Below are positions 1 to 9,300 of a DNA stretch of 26,451 nucleotides, piece by piece. Each line of letters opens with the position of its first letter. Within the stretch, counting starts at the first letter, position 1. The notes under the pieces were generated by a model, which was not told the DNA's origin, searched no databases, and saw only the letters and a program-made list of their open reading frames with translations. This stretch comes from a virus: the IMG/VR virus record IMGVR_UViG_3300020411_001021, positions 1 to 26,451 of that record. One strand, 5' to 3'. The translations under genes were made by a program, and so were the position numbers.

Positions 1-2
1 AC

Positions 3-3000
3 ACATTTGTTTCAGCAACTGCTAACTGTGTAACAGTTCCTGGTGATTGTGCTAATGTTAAGGATGCAATTGATACTTTAGTTAGTAGTCTTAATGATAT
101 TATTTCACCTAAAGATGAAAACTATCAGATTGCTGCCGATAGACTTTATTTCAATAGAGATTATATTTCTCAAGAAGTTATTGGATTGACTAAGGCTGCA
201 TTCTCATATAGTTTAGGTAGTCAAACTTTCAATTCTTACAGTTATATTGGAGATAATAGCGAAATTGAAGTTAGAAAAGATATTGAGCTTATTATACTTT
301 CTTTGATATCTGATTTACAGACAGGTGGAAATAATAGCTCCATCGATTCTTGTGGTCAATTCTTAGCTGCTAATTTAACTATTATTGGTGGAGTCCAAGA
401 TATTCTAGGTCAGTTTATAAACCAGTTAGAACAACTTAAGTTTATTGGTGCTAAAGCAATACAAAATCTTCTTTACACTCTTGGTAGTAATGTAACTGGT
501 CAGCAATATGCTGCACAATATAATACTTTACCTGCTTACAGGGATACTGAGACTCCAACTAATATTGCTAATGTTGTTACTGATTTTGAGCAACTAATTG
601 ATATTCTTATTAAGGAATTTAATCCATCTGGTAAGAAGGGATTAAACTCTGCGAAGAACATGCTATTTAATGAGAATTATTATTTAAATGAAATTGCATC
701 TGTAGTTAATTCACAATTTGGATCTCAATCATGGCAATATAATGATTTCATTGACACTATTGTTAGTGATCTTGAGCATGATATTATCACTACTGATGTT
801 TCATCTTCTAATACTACTCAGGCAACAAAGATTTCTCTATTGAGAGAAGGTGTTATTAACACAATTAACTTTACAGGTGGTGCTGAATATCAATCAACAC
901 CAACTATTACTATTGACGCTCCTGCTGCTGGTGGAATACAAGCAACTGCAGAAGCAGTACTAAGCACAAGTGCATTATTAACAAGTATTGGTGTTACTAA
1001 TAGTGGTGCTAATTATGAATACATACCAACCTATAGTTTCTCTGGAGCACCTTTCCTTGGCACTCATGGTGGTAATATGTTTATTAATGGAAGTGGACAA
1101 GTTGTTTCAGCAAATTATGATGGTCAAATTACAGAAATGAAGGTTGCCAATGCTTCACAATTTGCTGTTGGTATTGGATGTGCTTTAGTTAATAGTGGCA
1201 CTGGAAGTGGAAGTGCTGGTGGATTTAATCTTGGTCAAGATCATGTAAGATTTGGTGCTGGCACAGGATCTGTTGGTAACAGATATATTAGTATATTACA
1301 ACCATTTGATTGCACTGATGTAGATAAAGTTAGAGTCTATGTTATTGCTGGAAATAATGCAAATGGTGGTGATACATGTGAAACTGGTGAAGATCTTGCT
1401 TTATACTATTCAACTAATGGTGTAAGTTGGACTTATGTTAATAGAATTGTATATGGTGGTACTGGAGGTACTAACGGTATTGATGGGCAAAACCAAAACC
1501 ATGCAGCATTTGCTGCTGGTGGTTTTGTAGATATTCCTCTTGCTGATGGTATTAAGCAAAGTCAGGTTTATTTCAGAATATGGCAGATTGGTCATTCTAC
1601 AGATTCTAATTATGACCATTATGGTATCTGGAGAATGGGTCTGATTAATGAAACCCAACCTGGATTTGATCTAGTTGGTAATACAATTACAGTAAGTTAT
1701 CATGATGCTGATGCACAAGTAGCATCTACTACAGATGCAGAATTGCAATTTAATGCGTCAGTAAAAGTTGAAAGTGTTAATATTACCAATAGAGGTACTG
1801 GTTATTCACCATCAAGTCCTCCAAGTGCTACATTTAGTGGTGGTAATCCAACAACACCTGCTACAGTTACTAATATTACTGTTATATTAGATAGCCGAAG
1901 ATTTACTGCTGGTGAGACAATTATTTCTAGTGCTGGCGGTCAAGCAACTGTATTAGAAGATATTGGTAATGCTCTTTATATTGGACCTACTACAGGAATT
2001 GGTTTTGCTGCTGGTCAGACATTATTCCAAGGTGCAATTACTGCAGTAATACCTGCCAATGGTGTTGGTAATCCATTTGATTGGTATACAAATGTTGGTA
2101 ATGCTCAGACTTTCCAAACAGCAAGAACAATTCAATCTTTAGTTGAAGGTGAAACATCATCTATTAACTTGATACCAAACCCTGAAACTGCAGTTTTGAA
2201 TTCTTGGTATTTCACATACGGCACACCATATAATATTGCTGGCACTGCACCTGATGGATCAGAAACTGCTATTGCCTTTGATCCTTCTACTGATAACAAT
2301 TATCATTATGTTACTAGGTATTATACATTAACTGCATATGAAACTTTTGACTCGGATGCTACTAAGTTTGATACTGAAGCATTAACATGGGATGCTGGTC
2401 CTATTGATGATGATTCTATACAGCAGTATACGATTTCTATGTTTGTGAAATCTGCTGGTACTGATAGAGTTAGAATGTATCTTCAGTTGATACCATATGG
2501 TAGCTACTCTCTAATTCAAGTTAATTTAGCAACAGGACAAGTTGAAGGACAATTCTTATCAAATTCTAATGCAAATGAGTTAACATTAGATGACGCTGGT
2601 GCTATTCCTTATGGAAATGGATGGTATAGAATTTATATTACTGGAAGTTTTGGTTATGGATTTACTGGAATAAACAAATCCGTATTCTGTATTAGTGATG
2701 GTGGATTGATGGCTTATCCAGGTCAGGCAGGTACTGGTGATATGATTCTACTTTGGGGATCTAAAATTAATAAAGGTGGATTAGATGCATATACTGCAGT
2801 TGCTGGTGAGGTATTCTACTCTAATATAGAATATAATATCAAGAAGTATTCTTTAGAATTACTTGAACAGTATAGTGAGTTGGCAATTGCTGGCACTTTA
2901 CAATCACCTGCACCATCTTCCAACTTTATTAGATATTTTGATAGTTCAATAGGATCTGATTACAATGTAGATTCTATACAAAGAATTATTAGAGAAAATC

Positions 3001-5057
3001 TTAAGATGATTCAAAGTCAGTTACTTGATACTGATCATTACTTGACAGTTGATGTAAATACTGGAATTAAACTTCCTACTAAAACATTTGGATCTAGAAC
3101 AATTCCAATACCTTTGGGTGGTGGTATTGAAGGTGCTGATTTCTTATATGGTGCAATTAGTAATAGTAGTGCAGAAGTTAAAACTGTTACTACTAATGAA
3201 GGTCTAGTTGTACAAGATTATAAGAGATTTAGAGTTTATACTACTATTACTGATGGTCCATTCCAGATGAATGAGACTATTAAGAAACAGGGTGATCCTA
3301 CTTGCCGTGGTGTTGTTTATGGATTCCATGAAGATGAAAACTATAAGTATGTTGATATTAGAGTTACTGGTGGTACATTTGCTCTACTTGATATTATAGT
3401 TGGTGATCAAAATAACACAACATTCCAAATTGGTAATATAGAAAGTCGTATCCAAGTTATTGATGTTAAAGGTAATTTTGAAGCAAATTCTGTATTCAGA
3501 GGATATACTTCAGAATCTACTGCTGCAACAGAAACATTCTTAAAGAATGATGCTGCTGTATTGACTAATACTGGAGGAAAACTTGTAGTTGATACTGAAA
3601 CTCTAAATGGTGCATTTGAAAGAACATCTGTAGTTTATGCAGAGAATTCTAGATTATATGTTGAAGTGCAGAAATTTGCTGGACTTGATATAGATGTTGG
3701 TGACAGAGTTGTTGCTGATGGTTATCTCAGATTAGGTACCGCAACAATTAATAATGAGGATGGATGGGTTGTTGGTGATTATGTTTGGAAGATTACTAAT
3801 GGTGTCCAAGATATTAACAATTATGGAATTATTAATAAGGTTGAGGGTACTACTATACATGTCGTACCTGTAGCTGGCAATTTTGCAATTAGTGATGTTA
3901 TAGCTGCATATAATTCAGCAAATATTCGTATTGCATATGCATCCGTAAGTACTAGAATTGCATACACTGGTGCTGCAGCTGCAGTTGTTCAATCTATTGA
4001 AGATGTTGGACTTAATAAGAGACTTTATCTAAGTGATGTTCTTGGAACATGGGCAGATACAGATTCATTAAAATCTGTTGATGGATATAAGTCTGCAATT
4101 ATAGTTAAACAGGATCTAAAAGCAAGGATAAACAGATCCTTTAGAGGATTTGATGGATCACAAACTATATTTGATCTTACTATAAACAATGGTACTCAAT
4201 ACTTCCCTGATACTGAAGGGCATATGCTTATCTTTATCAATGGTATTTTACAACCTCCAGGTGCAACAAATGCTTATACAGCATTCTCTGATAAGATACA
4301 ATTCACTGAGCCACCATCATTAGGATCATCATTCACAGGATTCTACGTTGGTAAGTTAAGACAGTTAGATGATATCTCTTTCGAGTTTGATTCTTTACGT
4401 CAGTCATTCAACCTCAAGCGTAATGATGTATTCTACTCACTAACGCTAACAGAAGGTGTCCAATCTTCTACAATACGTCCAGAAAATAATATCATCGTTT
4501 CGCTTAACGGTGTTGTACAAGAACCTGGCGTTGGTTTTGAATTGGTTGGATCTAGAATTATCTTTACAGAAATTCCTCGTGTGGGATCAACCTTCGTAGC
4601 ATTCTCCTTCGTTGGATCTGAAGCAGACGTTGACGCTGCAGAAGTTGTACCACCAATCGAGCCTACTGACTTCATCAGAATTGGTGGAGAAATCAGTGAT
4701 CGTGAAGTTGCTGTTATTGAATCTTCTAACTCCTTGGTAACATTCGATTATCTTGGTGCTGTATTTGGAAAAGATGCACGTGCTTCAACTTCTATAACAA
4801 AAGGATCTATTCGTGATGTTAGTGTCACCTCACCTGGATCTGGTTATACATCCAGACCTGTTGTTAGGGTTGACTCTATCAGTGGATTTGACGCAAATAT
4901 TAAAGCACTAGTTGGTGTTGGTGGTATTGTTGTCAACAACGGTGGTAGTGGATATCAAAATCCAGAAATTGCTGTTGAAACATCGGTACCAGATGATTGG
5001 ACTGCACCAGATCTAAGTCAGTATGGTGAAGAAGTCATAGATCCAGAAATCGTTTAA
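3..5057 (+). CDS. Giant modular virion structural protein, 5'-truncated (T4 gp7 slot)
   Basis: The frame is open from base 3 with no stop, so the TTG at 186 is not the start; at least 1684 residues are visible and the true start lies upstream. In order, I see: a helical Cys-containing part with two copies of a 'NRDYI..EV' unit (about 120-370 and 645-800); GxGY repeats (864-1060); a beta-sandwich-like stretch (about 1200-1660); another GxGY repeat (about 1762-1857); a glycan-binding-like jelly roll (about 2155-2835); several 'GE.I' modules (about 3080-4130); a tandem pair of 'INGILQ..G' units (4142-4618); and GxGY repeats at the C-terminus (4803-4980). No enzyme motif is visible. Its place upstream of gp8 corresponds to T4 gp7, but I see no sequence resemblance to gp7. 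A baseplate or tail-fibre component is inferred from context and module content. Arg codons switch from mostly AGA to mostly CGT after about 4350. Confidence 0.75.
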   Translation, partial: TFVSATANCVTVPGDCANVKDAIDTLVSSLNDIISPKDENYQIAADRLYFNRDYISQEVIGLTKAAFSYSLGSQTFNSYSYIGDNSEIEVRKDIELIILSLISDLQTGGNNSSIDSCGQFLAANLTIIGGVQDILGQFINQLEQLKFIGAKAIQNLLYTLGSNVTGQQYAAQYNTLPAYRDTETPTNIANVVTDFEQLIDILIKEFNPSGKKGLNSAKNMLFNENYYLNEIASVVNSQFGSQSWQYNDFIDTIVSDLEHDIITTDVSSSNTTQATKISLLREGVINTINFTGGAEYQSTPTITIDAPAAGGIQATAEAVLSTSALLTSIGVTNSGANYEYIPTYSFSGAPFLGTHGGNMFINGSGQVVSANYDGQITEMKVANASQFAVGIGCALVNSGTGSGSAGGFNLGQDHVRFGAGTGSVGNRYISILQPFDCTDVDKVRVYVIAGNNANGGDTCETGEDLALYYSTNGVSWTYVNRIVYGGTGGTNGIDGQNQNHAAFAAGGFVDIPLADGIKQSQVYFRIWQIGHSTDSNYDHYGIWRMGLINETQPGFDLVGNTITVSYHDADAQVASTTDAELQFNASVKVESVNITNRGTGYSPSSPPSATFSGGNPTTPATVTNITVILDSRRFTAGETIISSAGGQATVLEDIGNALYIGPTTGIGFAAGQTLFQGAITAVIPANGVGNPFDWYTNVGNAQTFQTARTIQSLVEGETSSINLIPNPETAVLNSWYFTYGTPYNIAGTAPDGSETAIAFDPSTDNNYHYVTRYYTLTAYETFDSDATKFDTEALTWDAGPIDDDSIQQYTISMFVKSAGTDRVRMYLQLIPYGSYSLIQVNLATGQVEGQFLSNSNANELTLDDAGAIPYGNGWYRIYITGSFGYGFTGINKSVFCISDGGLMAYPGQAGTGDMILLWGSKINKGGLDAYTAVAGEVFYSNIEYNIKKYSLELLEQYSELAIAGTLQSPAPSSNFIRYFDSSIGSDYNVDSIQRIIRENLKMIQSQLLDTDHYLTVDVNTGIKLPTKTFGSRTIPIPLGGGIEGADFLYGAISNSSAEVKTVTTNEGLVVQDYKRFRVYTTITDGPFQMNETIKKQGDPTCRGVVYGFHEDENYKYVDIRVTGGTFALLDIIVGDQNNTTFQIGNIESRIQVIDVKGNFEANSVFRGYTSESTAATETFLKNDAAVLTNTGGKLVVDTETLNGAFERTSVVYAENSRLYVEVQKFAGLDIDVGDRVVADGYLRLGTATINNEDGWVVGDYVWKITNGVQDINNYGIINKVEGTTIHVVPVAGNFAISDVIAAYNSANIRIAYASVSTRIAYTGAAAAVVQSIEDVGLNKRLYLSDVLGTWADTDSLKSVDGYKSAIIVKQDLKARINRSFRGFDGSQTIFDLTINNGTQYFPDTEGHMLIFINGILQPPGATNAYTAFSDKIQFTEPPSLGSSFTGFYVGKLRQLDDISFEFDSLRQSFNLKRNDVFYSLTLTEGVQSSTIRPENNIIVSLNGVVQEPGVGFELVGSRIIFTEIPRVGSTFVAFSFVGSEADVDAAEVVPPIEPTDFIRIGGEISDREVAVIESSNSLVTFDYLGAVFGKDARASTSITKGSIRDVSVTSPGSGYTSRPVVRVDSISGFDANIKALVGVGGIVVNNGGSGYQNPEIAVETSVPDDWTAPDLSQYGEEVIDPEIV
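645..800 (+). repeat. Second copy of the 'NRDYI..EV' helical unit
   Basis: The translation has a LFNENYYLNEI core followed by Gln/Ser-rich residues, an aromatic Asn-Asp-Phe-Ile segment and a helical Asp-rich tail. It parallels the unit at about 120-370, which has LYFNRDYISQEV followed by the EVRKDIELII helix and a GGN motif. Similar units occur in long arrays in large marine phage structural proteins (recalled from the family). The first unit keeps the 'RKD...SDL..GGN' end; this copy has lost GGN. Confidence 0.55.
864..1060 (+). repeat. GxGY beta repeat array in the gp7-slot protein
   Basis: Two successive units of the pattern 'I..I..T..G..Y...PT.....G' are followed by an Ala/Gly-rich turn. 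They match repeats found in at least three other genes of this window. The first unit has the degenerate core FTGGAEY and the second has VTNSGANY. Confidence 0.6.
2155..2835 (+). other. Glycan-binding-like jelly-roll domain
   Basis: The order of motifs is NLIPNP near the start, ISMFVKSAGTDRVRMYL, VNLATGQV, a GNGWYRIYITGSF strand, then GTGDMILLWGSKI near the end. This matches the carbohydrate-binding-like beta-sandwich of many phage tail proteins, which have 'SVYVKAG', 'dlstG.V', 'GNGWYR' and 'YLWGaQ' in the same order. The family resemblance is recalled, not searched. Binding to host-surface sugar is an inference. Confidence 0.6.
4142..4618 (+). repeat. Tandem pair of 'LNGVLQ.PG' modules
   Basis: Unit 1 (4142-4354) has FDGSQTIFDLT, then LIFINGILQPPG, then DKIQFTEPPSLGSSFTGFYVG. 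Unit 2 (about 4380-4618) has the equivalent FDSLRQSFNL, then IIVSLNGVVQEPG, then SRIIFTEIPRVGSTFVAFSFVG. The two align almost without gaps through the second half. This is a recurrent beta module of large marine phage proteins; its function is unknown to me. Confidence 0.7.
4803..4980 (+). repeat. C-terminal GxGY repeats of the gp7-slot protein
   Basis: Two units, RDVSVTSPGSGYTSRPVV and GIVVNNGGSGYQNPEIAV, are separated by an Ala/Gly-rich strand. They are the same repeat family as in gp8 and in the 1382-residue protein. Confidence 0.7.
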
Positions 5058-5060
5058 CCT

Positions 5061-5071
5061 CATAAATAACT
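5061..5071 (+). promoter_or_regulatory. T4-type late promoter motif, CATAAATAACT
   Basis: CATAAATAACT lies in the 30-base gap, with its last base 16 bases before the ATG at 5088. It matches the T4 late element TATAAATA and the NATAAATA form described for T4-like cyanophages. The same ATAAATAACT string recurs before the fibre gene at 19899, which strengthens both calls. It would be read with the phage late sigma factor and sliding clamp. Confidence 0.75.
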
Positions 5072-5087
5072 AAAAACATATTGCCTT

Positions 5088-6314
5088 ATGGCCAAGCAAG
5101 TAATAGGAATAGGTTCTACCGCAGGGGATAATACTGGAGATACCCTCCGTGTTGGCGGTGACAAAATAAATGACAACTTTACAGAATTGTATAGTGCCAT
5201 AGGAAATGGTGTTGCTACTCAGGTTAGTGTGACTAATGCTGGTACAGGGCAAGTGTTGCGTTATGATGGATCATCATTTGTTGCTTCTGATTATAGTGCT
5301 CTTACATCATCCTTAGATGTAAATAACAATTCCATTATTTCATCTAGTAATAATAATATTGTAATTGCACCAAATGGTACTGGTAATCTTGCCTTAACAG
5401 TTGGTGGAATTACATCTACATTTCTTGGTGCAACTGGTGCAATTGATATCCCTGCTCTTTTAAGACATAAAGGAGAATATTCATCTTTAGCAAATGCCCC
5501 TGCTGCTGCAGATTTTACTGGATATTTTTTCACTGTTGATGGTGATGATAATCCATATGTAAATATTAATATTACTACAGGTGGTGTTGGTGATACGAGA
5601 GCAAAACTTCTAACAGAATATGCTAGTATTGATGCTTTGGCAGATGTAGATACAACTACTGCTGCCCCTCAAGCAAACCAAGTTCTTAAATGGAATGCGA
5701 CAGATAGTAAGTGGATACCTGCTCCAGATGATGCTGGTTTATCAAATGTTAATTTATTTGCTACAGTTGCTGGTGATACAGGATCTACAACTGCTGATAG
5801 TTCTTCAGATACATTAACTGTTACTGGGGGTAATGATATTGTTACTAGTGTTGTTGGAGATACATTAACAATTGACTTTAATGGTAGTCCCATTACAACC
5901 TTTGCAGGTTTAACAGATACTAATATTGCTGGACTTGCTCAGGGTAATTCATTATTTTATGATGGTCTTAGTTGGGTAAGAACTTCAAGTCCAATTATTT
6001 GGTGGGATTTAGGATCTGATGGATCTTCTCACTATACTTTTGCTGGACCTGGATTTGCTAGTGCAACTAATGATCCTGATCTCTATCTTTATAGAGGATT
6101 TACTTATGCATTTGATAATAGTGTAAATGGTGGTAATCACCCATTTAGAATACAATCCGCACAAGGTTTACAAGGAGCACCATATACTAGTGGTCAGACT
6201 GGTAGTGGAAGCAATATATTATATTTTACCGTCCCTATGGACGCACCAAACATTCTATATTACCAATGCACTATTCATGCATTGATGAATGGTGTTATTA
6301 ACATTGTCTCATAA
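5088..6314 (+). CDS. Fibre-like structural protein with C-terminal cupredoxin-like domain
   Basis: 408 residues. The N-terminus (about 8-40) has the GSTAGDNTGDTLR and KINDNFTELY motif shared by many marine phage tail and fibre proteins. The middle (about 40-290) is Thr/Asn/Gly-rich and has two fibre-linker motifs, NQVLKWNATDSKWIP and NSLFYDGLSWV. The C-terminus (about 303-408) begins SHYTFAGPGF and has HPFRI and YYQCTIHALMNG. His351, Cys394, His397 and Met400 match the H...C-x2-H-x2-M ligand set of type-1 copper proteins such as amicyanin. There is no signal peptide. A late promoter motif precedes it, and the next gene, which also carries cupredoxin-like domains, starts four bases after its stop. 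No Shine-Dalgarno sequence is visible. I infer a baseplate-attached fibre or decoration protein; whether it binds metal is unknown. Confidence 0.75.
   Translation: MAKQVIGIGSTAGDNTGDTLRVGGDKINDNFTELYSAIGNGVATQVSVTNAGTGQVLRYDGSSFVASDYSALTSSLDVNNNSIISSSNNNIVIAPNGTGNLALTVGGITSTFLGATGAIDIPALLRHKGEYSSLANAPAAADFTGYFFTVDGDDNPYVNINITTGGVGDTRAKLLTEYASIDALADVDTTTAAPQANQVLKWNATDSKWIPAPDDAGLSNVNLFATVAGDTGSTTADSSSDTLTVTGGNDIVTSVVGDTLTIDFNGSPITTFAGLTDTNIAGLAQGNSLFYDGLSWVRTSSPIIWWDLGSDGSSHYTFAGPGFASATNDPDLYLYRGFTYAFDNSVNGGNHPFRIQSAQGLQGAPYTSGQTGSGSNILYFTVPMDAPNILYYQCTIHALMNGVINIVS
5994..6311 (+). other. Cupredoxin-like domain with complete type-1 copper ligand pattern
   Basis: The ligand candidates are His351 (codon 6138), Cys394 (6267), His397 (6276) and Met400 (6285). 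The surrounding HPFRI, VPMDAPNILYYQC and MNGVINI segments match the strand pattern of plastocyanin and amicyanin-like proteins, whose last three ligands sit on the C-terminal loop. The 43-residue spacing from the first His to Cys is typical for the fold. Confidence 0.7.
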
Positions 6315-6318
6315 TTAA

Positions 6319-9300
6319 ATGGCAAGAACAGTACCTGGATCTGGAGCAGTAATTGAGCCTCTATTCAATAAAGTCTTTGGCATAAAAGCAGTCAAAGTAA
6401 TTGAAGGGGGTAAGGAATATGAAAGTGCAGATCCACCTAGACTTACAATTACTGGTTGTGGTACTCCTACAGAAGAAGCGTTATTATATCCAATTATTGA
6501 TGATGAATCTGGTAAGATTATTCATGTACGGGTTTTAGAACCTGGATTGGGTTATGATCCATTGCGTGTTTCTATAACCCCTTTACAAGATACACCTAAT
6601 GTTGTAACTTCTTTTGATATTAATCGAATATGGCAATCTAATCCAAATTCTAGTACTACTGGTTCTTTTGCTACAGATACAGACAGGTTAACAATACAAA
6701 CAGATGGTGATCCAAAACCTTCTAATATTACAACTGAAAACCTAAGAGTTCCTGGTGGTGGATCTACTTTAACAGATGATACTTTTAATCAACAATTCAT
6801 TTATAGGGGTGGTAAAGAAGTCCCAAATCCTGCATTAAGAGAATTTCAAAGAAATAAATCAGTAGGTGTAATGGCTAATGGTGTTCTATTACATACACCA
6901 GAATGGGGAGCATTGGGTGGAGCACCAACCAATTTTGATATTGATACAGTAAAACATGGTTATCTCAAATCATCTGATGAATTTGATGGTGTTATAGATA
7001 CTCAACAATATTATTATCAGTCTAGTAAATTAATTAATCAACTTGCACAGGATAATGGTGCATTTGAAAATGGATTTATAAGACCATTTACTTGGAAAGT
7101 AAAAACAGAGACTGATAATATAATGCTGAATGTAGTCAGCACAGAAGAAAATAATGGTGGTACACCAATAGAAGTTGGAAGAACAGTAAGTGTTATTAAT
7201 GGTGATGGAGTTGCAGAAATTGCAAAGGTTGTTAGAGATGCTGGTGGAGTTTGCACAAGAGTATATTTAAGATTGGTTGGTGGCACATTTAGTAGTAATG
7301 ATAGAATTATTGGATCTAATGGATTCTATTTTACAATTTCTGGAAATCCATTAGCTTTCCCAACTGGTATTTTTTATATTGAGTTTGGTCCAGATGCTGC
7401 TGAATTTGGTAACTTTACTCCTGGAGAATATTATTTTGCACCAGAAGATATTAAAGTTCAAAGAAATTATTTGATTATTTGGGATCAGAGTGATGCTTCT
7501 AATCAAGCACCAATGTCTCATCCTATGAGATTTAGTACAACTGCTGATGGTACTCATAATGCTGGTGCTGTATATTACAATAGCACTGGAGCATCAGGAG
7601 CACCTGCTGCAGATTATGAGAATGAATATCAGGCATTGTTCATAATGAACGCTGATGAAACATCAAGAATTTATTATTATTGTGCTTATCATACTCACAT
7701 GTCTGGTTATACTGGTAATGAAGGGTATATAACATTTGATTCAGAGATTGATAATGATCCTCTTCCAAACGATTATTACATAACTGATTTTTATGATGAT
7801 GGTGGAACACCAGATTACAGTAGACATGCTAATGGACATTCTAAAATTTTAGGAATGTCATTTGATGGATATCCAATATATGGACCTTATGGATATACTA
7901 ATAACACTACTATAGGAAGAATGACATCTTCATTTAGATTGAAGACTGGTGTTGAAGTTGATGGTAATAGACCTCCACAAACAACGACTGGTAGTGTTAC
8001 ACATACAATAACTGTTTCTAATGGAAAGTTTTTAATTGATGGACAATTATTAGAAGTTTTAAATCTTGATAGAGGAAAGACATATACATTCAATTTAGAT
8101 GATTCATCAAATGATGGTTACATAGGATTGTTCAGTACTACTGAAGATGGTTGGCATTCTACAGGACAATCTACAGATATTGGTGACACCAGTTATCTTT
8201 TTTCTAGTGGAATAAAATATTTTATTAATGGATTAGAAGTACAGTATCAATCATATATTAGTGGATTTACTACTGCTACTACAAGATCTATTCAATATGA
8301 ATCGAAAGTAGATGCACCAACAGTCATATATGCATTCTCATATAGTGGCACAGAGGTTGGATATCGTTTAGTTAATAATGGATATGTAATGGGTGATTTC
8401 ACACAAGATTACATATATGAAGAAGGTCTTGGATTACTTGATGAACAAAACGGTATTTTTGCTTCAACTCCAGAATATCCTAATGGCACATATTGCTATT
8501 TCATGACTGAAGATAGTAGTGGTAATCCTGTATATCCATATATCGTAGGTCCAAAACTTTATGGAGCACCAACATTTGAGGGAGATACATTACCTACTGC
8601 ATCAACAGAATTTCCTTTTGGTGCTGAAGGTAAAGTTAATATTAATGATGGTGCAATTGATTTCATTAAAATGGTTAAGACTGGAGATGGATACTTTGGT
8701 CCTACTCAAGCAACAATACTTGGTGGAGAAGGTACTGGAGCAACAGTTACACCAACTGTTCAGACTGTTACTGGTTTAACATTATTAACTGATGGAAGAA
8801 ATTTCTTAACTCCACCATCTCTTATCTTTGAAGGTGGCGGTGGTCAAGGTGCAACTGGTGCTGCATCTATAGATGTTACTGGAAAAATAACTAATATAAG
8901 TGTAGTTGATCCAGGAGAATTTTACGATGAAGCTCCTTATATTTTAATTACTGGTGGAGGAGGATTAGGAGCAAAAGCTGTTGCAAGAATTTCTCAAGGT
9001 TCTGTTATTGGTGTTGATATTGTTGATCCTGGTAGAGGATATACAACTGAACCTAATGTAATCTTCCAAAAACTTGTTGATTTAAAGAGAAAGGCAAGAG
9101 CAAGACAGTCTCAAGCATCAGAATCATTCTTCTTAACTGGATTGTTGAAAGCAGTTACTGCTAATGATGATACATTATATGTAAAATCTACTAATGCTTT
9201 CCCTGGATCTGGATCTATTATTGTTGATCAGGAAACTATTAGTTATGCATCAAAATCAGAGCAAAAATTTACAGGTTTAACTAGAGGAGTAAACTTTAGA

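Larger units (their letters stand above)
6865..8570 (+). other. YHYH-family domain split by two insertions
   Basis: Three blocks in the right order match the YHYH family: GVMANGVLL plus DGVIDTQQYYYQ, then the 'HS.I.G...DGYPIYGPYGY' block with SSFRLKTG, then GDFTQDYIYEEG, LDEQNGIFASTPEYPNGTY and YPYIVGPKLYG. The namesake motif is changed to YYYQ. The blocks are separated by about 270 and 160 residues of sequence that resembles other module families. Confidence 0.7.

Noticed and set aside
186-188. TTG as start of a 1623-residue gene
   Set aside because: The frame is open from base 3 and the upstream residues are plausible coding sequence continuous with the repeat at 120-370, so the start lies outside the window.
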